In this document: one piece after another, positions 1 to 8,445 of the stretch | How the letters are laid out: each line of letters begins with the position of its first letter | Numbering within the stretch: position 1 is the first letter of the stretch | Assembly (NCBI RefSeq): GCF_012927205.1 | Contig: NZ_JABBGC010000001.1 | Coordinates: forward strand, 3,100,810-3,164,809 | Direction: 5' to 3' | DNA from: Chitinophaga fulva | GTDB lineage: Bacteria; Bacteroidota; Bacteroidia; Chitinophagales; Chitinophagaceae | Length of the DNA: 64,000 bases | Program-made: the position numbers and the translations under genes | The notes under the pieces: generated by a model | Told to the model about the DNA's origin: nothing | Seen by the model: the letters and a program-made list of their open reading frames with translations, nothing else | Database searches by the model: none

Positions 1-83
1 AAAGTGTGGCTAGTTTGTGTCAGGGACGAAAAATAGTCATCATTTTTAATTATCTGGTAACCACTCATCCATCTTTTATGATA

Positions 84-1391
84 TCATAACATGAACCGGG
101 AGAGCAGGAATACGCAGCACATGGCTACGATGCCCATGATCAGTGTGGCGATGGTATATACGCGGAGCATGTCTTTTACTTCCAGTCCGGAGAAGCGGGA
201 GATAACCCAGAAGTAGGCATCGTTGGTATGCGATACCATCATGGAGCCGGCGCCCATGGCCAGTACGCAGAAGAGTGAGCCGTCGGGCGTATGTAAGCCA
301 AGCGCAGGAAGCAGCGGATGAATGATGGAGGCTGCTGTGATGATCGCTACGGTGGAAGAGCCTTGCGCGGTTTTGAGAATGGCGGTAACGAGAAATGGTA
401 ATAGTATGCCCGTGCCCGTTATAGCCGGATTGTTGGCGATGTGCGCACCGATGCCTGCTTTGGCGAGAATAGCGCCAAAGGCGCCACCGCCGCCGATGAT
501 CACGAGGATGCCGGCCGCTTTTTCTGCGCCTTCCTGTAGTATTTTTCCAAAGCCCTCACCCTGACCTTTGCGTAATCCCAGCAACGCGAGACCGATGCCA
601 ATGGTAATGGCGATCTCTGGTGTTCCTGTGAGATTTAATATTTGTAACAGGAGAGAAGAAGAACTTTGTTCCAGTGTGAAAAAAGAGCGTAGGGCTATCA
701 GTAGAATAGGTACCGCAATGGGCAGTACAGCCATCCAGACGGAAGAAAGCGCCTCCGGAGCGGCGTCGGTTTCCATGGCAGCGGGTGCTATGACGGGCAA
801 ACGCCGCCCGGCGTATAACGACCACGTATATCCGCAGAAGGAAGCAGGTAAAGCAATGAGTAAGCCGAATAACATCACCTTGCCCATATCGGCCTGAATA
901 ACGCCGGTAGCGGCGGTAATGCCGGGGTGGGGCGGCATCATACAATGCACGGCGTACAAACCCGTGGCCAGCGAAGAGGCCATGATTACCATCGATACGC
1001 CGGAACGCCATGCCAGCGCTTTGTTTAGCCCACTGAGCACAATAAACCCGGAGTCACAGAAGATAGGCATGCCTACTAAATAGCCGATGATATTCAATGC
1101 CAGCGGTGAGCGCCGGGTGCCGGTTTGCCGCAATACGTAAGCGGCCAGCACCGTGGTGCTGCCGGTATGTTCGAGGATAAGTCCCAGCGTGGTGCCCAGG
1201 ATAATGAGCAGTCCGAGTGAACCAATGATTTGTCCGAACCCGGTTTTAATGGTAGTGAGTATATCCGTCAGCGGTAGCTGGAAAATCAGGCCGGCAAGTA
1301 AACCAGCCAGCAGTAAAGCGAAAAAAGCGTGTATCCGGTAGCGTGCGGTCAATATCACAATCAGTGCGATACCAAAAACTATGACGACCAT
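84..1391 (-). CDS. GntP family gluconate/organic acid:H+ symporter
   Basis: This 435-residue, almost entirely hydrophobic protein resembles the GntP family, whose members import gluconate or related sugar acids with protons across the inner membrane. The opening hydrophobic stretch (VFGIALIVILTARYRIHAFF), the conserved GDSGF-like segment (FCDSGFIVLSG, near residue 112), glycine-rich loops (IIGGGGAFGAIL) and the late SHTNDAYFW motif fit the family, as does the length. The ATG at 1391 is the first residue of the hydrophobic start. No sugar-acid kinase or dehydrogenase lies beside it, so the substrate is unknown. An inverted repeat fills the gap directly upstream. Confidence 0.9.
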   Translation of the reverse strand: MVVIVFGIALIVILTARYRIHAFFALLLAGLLAGLIFQLPLTDILTTIKTGFGQIIGSLGLLIILGTTLGLILEHTGSTTVLAAYVLRQTGTRRSPLALNIIGYLVGMPIFCDSGFIVLSGLNKALAWRSGVSMVIMASSLATGLYAVHCMMPPHPGITAATGVIQADMGKVMLFGLLIALPASFCGYTWSLYAGRRLPVIAPAAMETDAAPEALSSVWMAVLPIAVPILLIALRSFFTLEQSSSSLLLQILNLTGTPEIAITIGIGLALLGLRKGQGEGFGKILQEGAEKAAGILVIIGGGGAFGAILAKAGIGAHIANNPAITGTGILLPFLVTAILKTAQGSSTVAIITAASIIHPLLPALGLHTPDGSLFCVLAMGAGSMMVSHTNDAYFWVISRFSGLEVKDMLRVYTIATLIMGIVAMCCVFLLSRFML

Positions 1392-1571
1392 GATTATTGC
1401 TGATTTTCCTGATTAACGAAGATCAGTACGAAGCTATTGTGTTTTTTTGATCATCGGCTATTTTTATTGACTCTTTTTTCTTTGTCCTTTCTCTTCGTAT
1501 TATTTTATTCTATTATTACTCGCTTCGGTCTAAGCTTTTAATCTTCGTTAATCAGGAAAATCAGTAATCAT
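1390..1571. repeat. Long inverted repeat filling an intergenic gap
   Basis: The arm at 1400-1423 is an exact reverse complement of 1541-1564 (24 bp), and the match continues outward for seven more bases after a 3-nt bulge (1390-1396 against 1565-1571). The 117-nt interior is very pyrimidine-rich on the plus strand and has no gene. The element sits exactly between the stop of the flavin-barrel gene and the start codon of the GntP gene. It may be a dispersed palindromic repeat or MITE-like remnant, or a structured leader for the permease mRNA. Confidence 0.75.
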
Positions 1572-1579
1572 CATGTCCA

Positions 1580-2209
1580 TCACAGTTTCAAATGTGGAGG
1601 CAGGGGGATTCCTTCGCTCACGTCCTCTGTCACGGGCGCCAGTCGCCTTGTTTCCAGCGGAATGATGCCGGACCAGATAGGCTGCTCTTTATCTTCATCA
1701 TCACCAGTCATGCCGGTGCGCACTTTGGCGGAAGCTTCATCCAGGGAGAAAGCCAGTACCGTAGTTTTCCGGACTTCATTTTCCCGGATAGGCCGCAGAT
1801 AGTCCCAGCTGTTGGGAACGAACTTCTCGGTGAGCCACCGGAAGGCTTCTATTTTCTGCTGCACGTCCTCAATTTTTTCGGGGGTACCGAACAGGATGAC
1901 GGAACGGTAGTTAACAGAATGGTTGAAAGCTGATTTGGCTACCACGATGGCATCTATCAGGGTGACGGAAATACATACCGGTAGCCCTTTTTCTATTTCG
2001 CGGATGAAATGGCTGCCCACGGAACCGTGGATATATATTTTGTCCTCATGGCGTACAAAGCCGGTCGGAATGGCAAACGGTTTATTGTCAAGCGTAAAGC
2101 TGATGGTACAAACGAGCGCTTCGTCCAGGATGGCGTTGATGGCATCCCGGTCGTAGGTAGCCCTTTTGGGATAGCGGCTGGGAGTGAGATGTGGGGGAAT
2201 AGGTTGCAT
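1580..2209 (-). CDS. Pyridoxamine 5'-phosphate oxidase-like flavin split-barrel protein
   Basis: The protein (209 residues from the ATG at 2209; an in-frame GTG at 2227 would add six) looks like the PNPOx-like/Nim family of FMN-binding split-barrel proteins. Family marks are the N-terminal TPSRYPKRATYDR segment, the strand CTISFTLDNKPFAIPTGFV, IYIHGSVGSHF and the SVNYRSVILFG turn. Members bind FMN, F420 or haem and include nitroimidazole reductases; the substrate cannot be read here. It diverges from a MocR-type regulator gene across a gap of about 65 nt, which suggests that regulator controls it. Confidence 0.85.
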   Translation of the reverse strand: MQPIPPHLTPSRYPKRATYDRDAINAILDEALVCTISFTLDNKPFAIPTGFVRHEDKIYIHGSVGSHFIREIEKGLPVCISVTLIDAIVVAKSAFNHSVNYRSVILFGTPEKIEDVQQKIEAFRWLTEKFVPNSWDYLRPIRENEVRKTTVLAFSLDEASAKVRTGMTGDDEDKEQPIWSGIIPLETRRLAPVTEDVSEGIPLPPHLKL

Positions 2210-2274
2210 GTCGTTGTAATTTTTCACAAAGTTGTACCTTTATTGGCTCGGTGTTATCATCCGATTCAGATAAA

Positions 2275-3753
2275 ATGAGTAGTCCAATTTTCTCCTTGTT
2301 GCAATTAGACCGGGAAGACAAACAGCCAGTTTACCTACAGCTGGCCAATCAGTTGATGGGATTGATCCGGACCGGTCCCTTGCATGCCGGTCAAAGGCTG
2401 CCCAGTAGCCGGGAAATGGCAGAGAAGCTGCAATTGCACCGCAAGACGGTGGTACGCGCCTACGACGAGCTGTTGGCCCAGGGCTGGCTGGAAAGCCATA
2501 CCGGCAGTGGTACCTTCGTGGCCCGTCATCTCCCTAAAACAGAATTACAAACGCTGACCGGTAGCCAGGAGGCTCCTTTCAACCCGCAACGCACGGCAGG
2601 TTTCTCTTTCACCGTACCGGAACACCTCAATCGTCCGGTGATGAAGGCCACCAGCCATCTGCACCTGGATGATGGTTTCCCGGATGCCCGCCTCGCGCCA
2701 CTGGAGGAACTGACGCGTAATTACCGCGGCCAGTTGCTGCATGGCAATCCCTACGTGCGGCTGGGCTACGGTGATACCACCGGTGCTTCCCGCCTGCGGC
2801 AGGAGCTTTCCACTTATCTCAACGAAACCCGCGGCCTTAATACGACCGCAGAAAATATCCTGATCGTCAGAGGCACCATTATGGGCTTCTTCCTGGTGGC
2901 CACCGGACTGGTGAGCAAAGGGGACCATGTGGTCAGCGCCAGCATGTCGTGGGCCGGCGCAGCGGCTAATTTTAAACAGGCCGGCGCGATTCTGCATACT
3001 GTGCCCGTAGATGAATACGGCATGGACACAGATGCCCTGGAACAGCTCTGTCAACAGAAAAAGGTACGCATGGTGTATGTGACGCCGCATCACCATTATC
3101 CCACAACTGTTGTACTGCGGACCGACAGGCGGTTACAACTGTTACGGCTATCCGAAAAATATGGTTTTATCATTTTTGAAGATGATTACGACTATGACTT
3201 CCACTACCTGAGTAAACCGCTGGCGCCATTGGCCAGTGCAGACAAGGCCGGTATGGTATTGTACGGCGGGTCGTTTACCAAAGCCATTTCCCCGGCTTTT
3301 CGTGTAGGCTACCTGGTAGGATCGGAAAATGTGATCCACTATCTGGCCAAACTGCGGCGTATTGTGGACCGTCAGGGTGATCTGATGCTGGAGAATGCTT
3401 TCGCGGAGCTGTTGCACAGCGGCGTGATTCACCGGCACCTGCGCAAATCCCTGCGCCTGTACCGGGAGCGCAGAGACTTTTTCTGTGAACTGCTGCGCTC
3501 CGAGCTGGGCAAGGAGGTGGATTTCCAGGTACCGGTAGGAGGTATGGCAGTATGGACCGGCTTTGATCCCCGCATTAACCTGAAGATGCTGGCGGAGAAA
3601 GCGCTGCAACAGGGCCTTTACTTTTATGACGGTCATACCTTTGATGTGCCGGGCGTTAAGTTAAATCACACGCGGCTCGGTTTTGCGTCTATGACGCCAT
3701 CGGAACTGGAACAAGCGGTGGGCATCCTCCGGAAAATTATCAGGAAGATGTAA
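2275..3753 (+). CDS. MocR/PdxR-type regulator (GntR HTH fused to aminotransferase-like domain)
   Basis: An N-terminal GntR winged helix (SSREMAEKLQLHRKTVVRAY, then GWLESHTGSGTFV) is joined to a class I aminotransferase fold that keeps the PLP-lysine segment YGGSFTKAISPAFRVGYLVG. The roughly 490-residue length is normal for MocR regulators, which sense PLP or related amines and often act on a divergent neighbour. The ATG at 2275 starts at MSSPIFSLLQL; an upstream in-frame GTG at 2251 is less likely. The gene is divergent from a PNPOx-like gene, and its 3' end overlaps the convergent MscS gene by 14 nt. Confidence 0.9.
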   Translation: MSSPIFSLLQLDREDKQPVYLQLANQLMGLIRTGPLHAGQRLPSSREMAEKLQLHRKTVVRAYDELLAQGWLESHTGSGTFVARHLPKTELQTLTGSQEAPFNPQRTAGFSFTVPEHLNRPVMKATSHLHLDDGFPDARLAPLEELTRNYRGQLLHGNPYVRLGYGDTTGASRLRQELSTYLNETRGLNTTAENILIVRGTIMGFFLVATGLVSKGDHVVSASMSWAGAAANFKQAGAILHTVPVDEYGMDTDALEQLCQQKKVRMVYVTPHHHYPTTVVLRTDRRLQLLRLSEKYGFIIFEDDYDYDFHYLSKPLAPLASADKAGMVLYGGSFTKAISPAFRVGYLVGSENVIHYLAKLRRIVDRQGDLMLENAFAELLHSGVIHRHLRKSLRLYRERRDFFCELLRSELGKEVDFQVPVGGMAVWTGFDPRINLKMLAEKALQQGLYFYDGHTFDVPGVKLNHTRLGFASMTPSELEQAVGILRKIIRKM

Positions 3754-4843
3754 GCGGAGTATGTGTTTTAGCCAATGCTGAATCCTCCACGATAGCCCTT
3801 GTTTTAGGAAGACATTCAGGGTGGTTTTCGCGGATGTATTTCACCAGTTCTTCGCGCATATAACAGCGGAGGTCAAAAGCATTGCCGGAAGTGGCGGCGC
3901 TCATCAGCGTTCTTACTTCGATGGTACGTTCAGACGTGTTCGTTACCTGTAGCGCGCTGGCGCGTCTGTCCCACAGGGGAGATGCCTGCAGCAGCCGGTT
4001 GAACTCGGCCCGGATTTTATCTACCGGCGCACAGTAATCGAGATAAAAGAAGGCAGTTCCTAATATTTCGGAACTGTTGCGTGTCCAGTTCTGGAAGGGT
4101 TTCTCGATAAAATAATTAATAGGGAGGATCAGTTTACGCTGGTCCCATATACTCAATACCACATAGGTAAGGGTAATTTCTTCCACACGTCCCCATTCAC
4201 CTTCCACAACCAGTACATCATCGATACGGATGGGCTGTGTAAAAGCGATCTGAAAACCAGCGAGCAGATTACCGAGTGATTTTTGCGCAGCAAAACCAAT
4301 GATAATGCCGCTGACGCCCACACCGGTGAGCAGGCCTGCGCCCAGTTTACGCAGACTGTCAAAACTCAGCAGGATAACACAAGCGGTGAGTATCAATACT
4401 ATTGAAATAGCCAGTTTACGTACAAATTGCAGCTGGGTGCGTATTTTCCGTTCTTTCAGATTGTTGCTCTTCTTCAGATCATATGTGTGATATACATAAT
4501 CTTCCGATACTTTGATCGCGCCAATCACCAGTGCTGCGAAGGAGAGCGTGAGCGCTATTTCCACCACGCGGCTCAACAAGGGCTCATCTTTGGGCGGTAT
4601 CCGCATCAGTGGCATCAGTATGTTGAGGATGAGCAGTGGCAGGAAATAATTAAAAGCTTTTCCCAGGTGAAGCAGTGAACTGTGTACCAGTGAAAAGTCT
4701 CCATCTTTTGAAGCCGTTTTACGCAGGAACTGAGACAGCAGAAACTTGATCAGCCATCCTGCAATTACTGAAATGCCCACCAACATCAGGTCCCATATGA
4801 TGTTGGGCAAATGGTCCGTTTTTTCTAATATTTCATTCCACAT
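3740..4843 (-). CDS. MscS family mechanosensitive ion channel
   Basis: A 367-residue inner-membrane protein with about four N-terminal membrane segments, followed by the MscS pore helix and beta domain. The Gly/Ala-rich pore-lining stretch GVSGIIIGFAAQKSLGNLLA and the beta-domain motif PIRIDDVLVVEGEWGRVEEI are diagnostic. Members open under membrane tension and release solutes during hypo-osmotic shock. The C-terminal alpha/beta part (DYCAPVDKIRAEFNRLLQ onward) is present. The gene stands alone and its stop lies inside the end of the convergent MocR gene. Confidence 0.93.
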   Translation of the reverse strand: MWNEILEKTDHLPNIIWDLMLVGISVIAGWLIKFLLSQFLRKTASKDGDFSLVHSSLLHLGKAFNYFLPLLILNILMPLMRIPPKDEPLLSRVVEIALTLSFAALVIGAIKVSEDYVYHTYDLKKSNNLKERKIRTQLQFVRKLAISIVLILTACVILLSFDSLRKLGAGLLTGVGVSGIIIGFAAQKSLGNLLAGFQIAFTQPIRIDDVLVVEGEWGRVEEITLTYVVLSIWDQRKLILPINYFIEKPFQNWTRNSSEILGTAFFYLDYCAPVDKIRAEFNRLLQASPLWDRRASALQVTNTSERTIEVRTLMSAATSGNAFDLRCYMREELVKYIRENHPECLPKTRAIVEDSALAKTHTPLTSS

Positions 4844-4995
4844 AGCGCGCAGGGCACAAAAACGGTGCCGCAGGGGGATGTGATCATTAAAATAATGTTA
4901 GAATCAAATTATCCTGTCGTTAAAAAAAAGACAATTGAATAATTTTTATCATGGCAGACTGTTATTTTAGTATGACCAAGATCAGATATTCCTAT

Positions 4996-6774
4996 ATGAA
5001 AAAAGTCCTGTTATTACTGCTATACTTTACCCCTGCTGTATTGTTTGCACAATTGCGTTACAACCTGGATATGGAAAAAACGGATTCGCCGTCGGTGCTG
5101 CCTGCGGGGTGGACGGGCTTTGCAGCTAAACCCACAGACGACTGCCATATGTTACTGGACAGCACAACGGTTTATTCCGGGAAATATGCTATCCTGTTAA
5201 TGAAAGATAGTATTGGAGAGACAACCCCCAGTATAGTGGTTTATGAGATACCGGTAGATTTTTATGGTAAAACCGTGAAGCTGCGTGGGTACGTACGGAC
5301 AGAAGCCGTGGAAGGCGGCTGGGCCGGGCTCTGGATGCGGGTGGATGGTACCGCCGCTTTTGATAATATGAGCAATCGCGGCATCAAAGGCACCACGCCC
5401 TGGACACCCTATGAGATAGAACTGAAACTGGCTAAATCGGCCACACAAGTTACGTTGGGAGGACTGCTGACCGGGAAAGGAAAAATGTGGATGGACAGTC
5501 TTTCGTTTTCCGTAGATGGGAAAGATATACAGCTGATACCGGAAGAAAACGTTGCTGCTAAAACGGATGAACAGCACTGGCTGAAAACCCATGCCATGCC
5601 GTTGAAGACCGTGGATGCCGGTCATGGCAGCGAAGACCTGCAAGGCCTGAAACCATTGGTTGGTGATGCGCGAATAGTGGCGTTAGGTGAATGTACACAT
5701 GGATCGAGCGAAGTGTTCCGGATGAAGCACCGGTTGCTGGAATTTCTGGTGACAGAAATGGGTTTCCGGATTTTCGCGATAGAAGCCAACCTGCCCGAAA
5801 CCAATATCATGAATGACTATGTGTTGTATGGCAAAGGCAGCGCGGAGAAAGGCCTCGATGCCATGTACTTCTGGACATGGCATACCAAAGAGGTATTGGA
5901 GATGGCCAAATGGATGCGGGCCTATAATGTAGCGCATCCGGATAAGATGGTGCAGTTTGTGGGTTTTGATATGCAGTTCACCCAGGGTGCCTGTGATAAC
6001 CTATCGCAGTTTGCTACACAGTATGCGCCTGAACTAAGGCCGGTAATGGATTCCGTGGTACTGTACTGCAATAAATACAAACGTGTTGCCTTCGATCATG
6101 GGATACCCCGCGAGGAAAAAGCGCGGTTAGCGGGATGGCTGGAGGAGGCCGGTGATCTGCTTAAAAAGAACCGGAAACAATATACACAGCTGGTGGGAGA
6201 CACGATGATGGCCTGGCAGGCCCGTTACCTGGTGGTATTGCAACAGTACCTGAAATTGTACACTGACGCCCGTTCCGGCCGTAATGTGCGTGATGAAGCG
6301 ATGGCAGAGAATGTAGCCTGGATCGCAGCGCAGTATCCCGGTCAGAAGCTGGTATTATGGGCACATGACGGCCACGTGGGCAGAAGAGTTGCTTCTATGG
6401 GGGGCCACCTCGACAAAACCTTTAAAAAGGATATGGTGGTGGTAGGCTTTGGTACCGCCAAAGGGCAGTACACGGCCATCAGGAAAGGCAAGGGGTTGCA
6501 ACAGGACAATACCCTGTGCGCGCCGATACCACGGTCTTTCGAACGTTATGCGCAGGCCAGTGGCGTTGGTAATTTTATTCTTGATATCCGTAAACAGCAC
6601 CTGCAGGATGAAGCGGCATCCTGGTTGTTGCGCAGCGCCCGTTTACGCAACATCGGCGCATTAACGGCGGAAATCTGTAACGCCCAGTTTGAAGGCGGTA
6701 TATTGCCGGATGTCTATGATGCCATTATTTACCTGGAGAATACCACCGCCAGTGAAACAATCTTCAATAAGTAG
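4996..6774 (+). CDS. Secreted erythromycin esterase-like protein with N-terminal beta-sandwich
   Basis: Starting at the ATG at 4996 gives a clear signal peptide (MKKVLLLLLYFTPAVLFAQ); the in-frame ATG at 4951 would put 15 polar residues before it. Residues to about 200 look like a carbohydrate-binding-type beta sandwich. The rest is an erythromycin esterase-like domain, with the active-site segments GECTHGSSEVFRMKHR, FAIEAN and VLWAHDGHVGRR carrying the Glu/His residues of the family. Known members hydrolyse macrolide lactones, but many are uncharacterised hydrolases and the extra N-terminal domain and secretion suggest another substrate. It stands alone. Confidence 0.85.
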   Translation: MKKVLLLLLYFTPAVLFAQLRYNLDMEKTDSPSVLPAGWTGFAAKPTDDCHMLLDSTTVYSGKYAILLMKDSIGETTPSIVVYEIPVDFYGKTVKLRGYVRTEAVEGGWAGLWMRVDGTAAFDNMSNRGIKGTTPWTPYEIELKLAKSATQVTLGGLLTGKGKMWMDSLSFSVDGKDIQLIPEENVAAKTDEQHWLKTHAMPLKTVDAGHGSEDLQGLKPLVGDARIVALGECTHGSSEVFRMKHRLLEFLVTEMGFRIFAIEANLPETNIMNDYVLYGKGSAEKGLDAMYFWTWHTKEVLEMAKWMRAYNVAHPDKMVQFVGFDMQFTQGACDNLSQFATQYAPELRPVMDSVVLYCNKYKRVAFDHGIPREEKARLAGWLEEAGDLLKKNRKQYTQLVGDTMMAWQARYLVVLQQYLKLYTDARSGRNVRDEAMAENVAWIAAQYPGQKLVLWAHDGHVGRRVASMGGHLDKTFKKDMVVVGFGTAKGQYTAIRKGKGLQQDNTLCAPIPRSFERYAQASGVGNFILDIRKQHLQDEAASWLLRSARLRNIGALTAEICNAQFEGGILPDVYDAIIYLENTTASETIFNK

Positions 6775-6856
6775 GTGTGGCTGTTTGTTACAGATTTGGA
6801 ATTAGCCGGCTTGATGTATATATTTAGAGACTGTAAGGTAGCGATTTCACGTTTGA

Positions 6857-6955
6857 ATCAAAGGGCAGCAGCAGGGAAAGGACTATGTGATCGATTTATC
6901 GGGGCTTCGCCCGGGAGATGTTCCTCCACAACTATTTGTAGTGAAGATAAAATAA
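6857..6955 (+). pseudogene. Possible remnant of a T9SS-type C-terminal sorting domain
   Basis: After a stop at 6854-6856, an ATG-less open frame runs to TAA at 6953 and encodes YVIDLSGLRPG followed by LFVVKIK. This resembles the end of type IX secretion C-terminal domains (DLSGL-PG-Y-VKI). A neighbouring frame just upstream reads DCKVAISRLNQRAAAGK, as if one frameshift separated the halves. No N-terminal body is recognisable between 6775 and 6857. It may be a chance resemblance. Confidence 0.2.
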
Positions 6956-6961
6956 GCGCTC

Positions 6962-7276
6962 ATGAACTTTGAAGGAGATTGCCTCCGCGAGGCCGGGCTG
7001 CTGGACGCACCCTCATTATTGTCTATACTGGGAGAAGGCTGGAAAGAAGATGATGTCCGCCGCATATATCCGTTGGCGTTACCACAGGCAACAACAGGCC
7101 GGAAAGTGGAGCTGGTGCGGCAACTCGCCGATGTGGACGGTCATTCCCGTTTGTTCCGTGTAGGGCAGTATTACCTGTTCGAGTCTATTGACGGCTGGAT
7201 GCATGATATATTTGCCAGTGAACCGCTCATGCTGGATATCATAGCAGCGATGCAGCATCTGAAGCAAAAGGAATAA
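6962..7276 (+). CDS. Hypothetical protein, 104 aa
   Basis: I do not recognise a family. The protein is soluble, mixed alpha/beta in composition and has no signal peptide or membrane segment. The ATG at 6962 sits after GCGCTC with no Shine-Dalgarno, as is usual here. The central stretch LFRVGQYYLFESIDGWMHDIF is well-ordered in composition, and a strong hairpin terminator follows the stop by 7 nt. Those two points are the main reasons for calling it a real gene. Confidence 0.6.
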   Translation: MNFEGDCLREAGLLDAPSLLSILGEGWKEDDVRRIYPLALPQATTGRKVELVRQLADVDGHSRLFRVGQYYLFESIDGWMHDIFASEPLMLDIIAAMQHLKQKE

Positions 7277-7283
7277 AAAAATT

Positions 7284-7320
7284 GAAACCCCGGTTGATTG
7301 CAGCCGGGGTTTCGTATTTT
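7284..7320 (+). terminator. Rho-independent terminator
   Basis: A perfect 10-bp stem (GAAACCCCGG / CCGGGGTTTC, 7284-7293 with 7304-7313) is followed by a T-rich tail. It closes the 104-aa gene and separates it from the FMN reductase gene. Confidence 0.85.
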
Positions 7321-7344
7321 TAGGCGGTAAAAAGAACCGTCAGC

Positions 7345-7917
7345 ATGTCTCAGAAAATCCAGCTACTCGCCATTTCCGGCAGCACCCGCCAACAATCGTC
7401 CAACCATCAGTTGATACAGGCTATTGCCACCCTGGTGGCAGATGTGGCCGATGTGCAACTATTTGAAGGATTGACCGGAATCCCGCATTTTAATCCTGAT
7501 CTTGATACAGACCAACCACCGGCAGAGGTGACTGCTTTTCGCGAACGCCTGCGTGCTGCAGATGCGGTGTTGATCTGTAGCCCGGAATATGCCATTGGGG
7601 TGCCCGGCACGCTGAAAAATGCCATCGACTGGACCGTTTCTTCCATGGAATTTTCTAAAAAGCCGGTTGCGCTCATCACGGCCGGTACCTCCGGCGTAAA
7701 AGCCCATGCCTCTTTACTGGGCACTTTGCTGATCATTGAATCGAAAATTGCCACTGATGCGCAGCTGCTGATTTCCGCGGTGAGAACGAAGCTGAACCAG
7801 GAAGGGGTTATTACGGACACGGACACACTGGAAAATGTGAAGGCACTGGTGCACGCGTTGATAGCAGTGGTGAAGGAAGAACCTGTGGAGTTGCTTCCCC
7901 CACCATCACTGCGTTAA
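7345..7917 (+). CDS. NADPH-dependent FMN reductase family protein
   Basis: A 190-residue flavodoxin-like protein. The FMN phosphate loop (LLAISGSTRQQSSN, residues 7-20) and the conserved segment AVLICSPEYAIGVPGTLKNAIDW are typical of the NADPH-dependent FMN/azoreductase family (ChrR/SsuE-like). Members reduce FMN, quinones or chromate using NAD(P)H in the cytoplasm. It stands alone between a terminator upstream and a convergent lipoprotein gene whose stop lies 1 nt away. Confidence 0.93.
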   Translation: MSQKIQLLAISGSTRQQSSNHQLIQAIATLVADVADVQLFEGLTGIPHFNPDLDTDQPPAEVTAFRERLRAADAVLICSPEYAIGVPGTLKNAIDWTVSSMEFSKKPVALITAGTSGVKAHASLLGTLLIIESKIATDAQLLISAVRTKLNQEGVITDTDTLENVKALVHALIAVVKEEPVELLPPPSLR

Positions 7918-7918
7918 A

Positions 7919-8374
7919 TTATTTTTTCTGCCACGGAATCAGTGTGTCTGCCGGCACATCATATTCGTAAAGCTTTCTTGTTGCGGTATTGATATATATC
8001 CATCCGTCGGTGACGAACCGTGGATTGGAATGGTCTTCCTCTTCCACATGGTGGCCGAGGTGGATAATCATGTATTCCGCAGAATCTCTTTTCTCTGTAG
8101 TGTCCAGTATCCACGTGAGTGAACTGTCTTTCACTGCATATTTGATTAATTCATTGCTGCTTTCCCTGGCGTAAGCCATGATCAATGAATCTGCCCAGGC
8201 GGGCGTAGCGCCGGGAACATCGTCGGCGTCAGGTTTTGCCTCCGCTGTAGCAGCGGCAGGCGGTGCGGCGTTGACAGTAGCTGTGGTGGTATCGGTTTTC
8301 CCTTGTTGGTCACTTCGGTCAGCACAGGCCATGGTCATGCATACAGGCATCAGGTAAATAAAATACTTCTTCAT
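7919..8374 (-). CDS. Hypothetical lipoprotein, 151 aa
   Basis: The N-terminus (MKKYFIYLMPVCMTMACADRS) looks like a lipoprotein signal with a cleavable Cys near residue 17. An Ala/Thr/Pro/Asp-rich linker follows to about residue 60, then a compact domain with the segments SLTWILDTTEKRDSAEYMIIHLGHH and GWIYINTATRKLYEYDV. The domain resembles small Bacteroidota outer-membrane lipoproteins of unknown role. It stands alone. Confidence 0.75.
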   Translation of the reverse strand: MKKYFIYLMPVCMTMACADRSDQQGKTDTTTATVNAAPPAAATAEAKPDADDVPGATPAWADSLIMAYARESSNELIKYAVKDSSLTWILDTTEKRDSAEYMIIHLGHHVEEEDHSNPRFVTDGWIYINTATRKLYEYDVPADTLIPWQKK

Positions 8375-8445
8375 AAAATATGTCTGGTATATAAACGTCT
8401 ACCTAGGTACTAAAGTATGTAAAATAAATTAATACCTGTTGGGAC

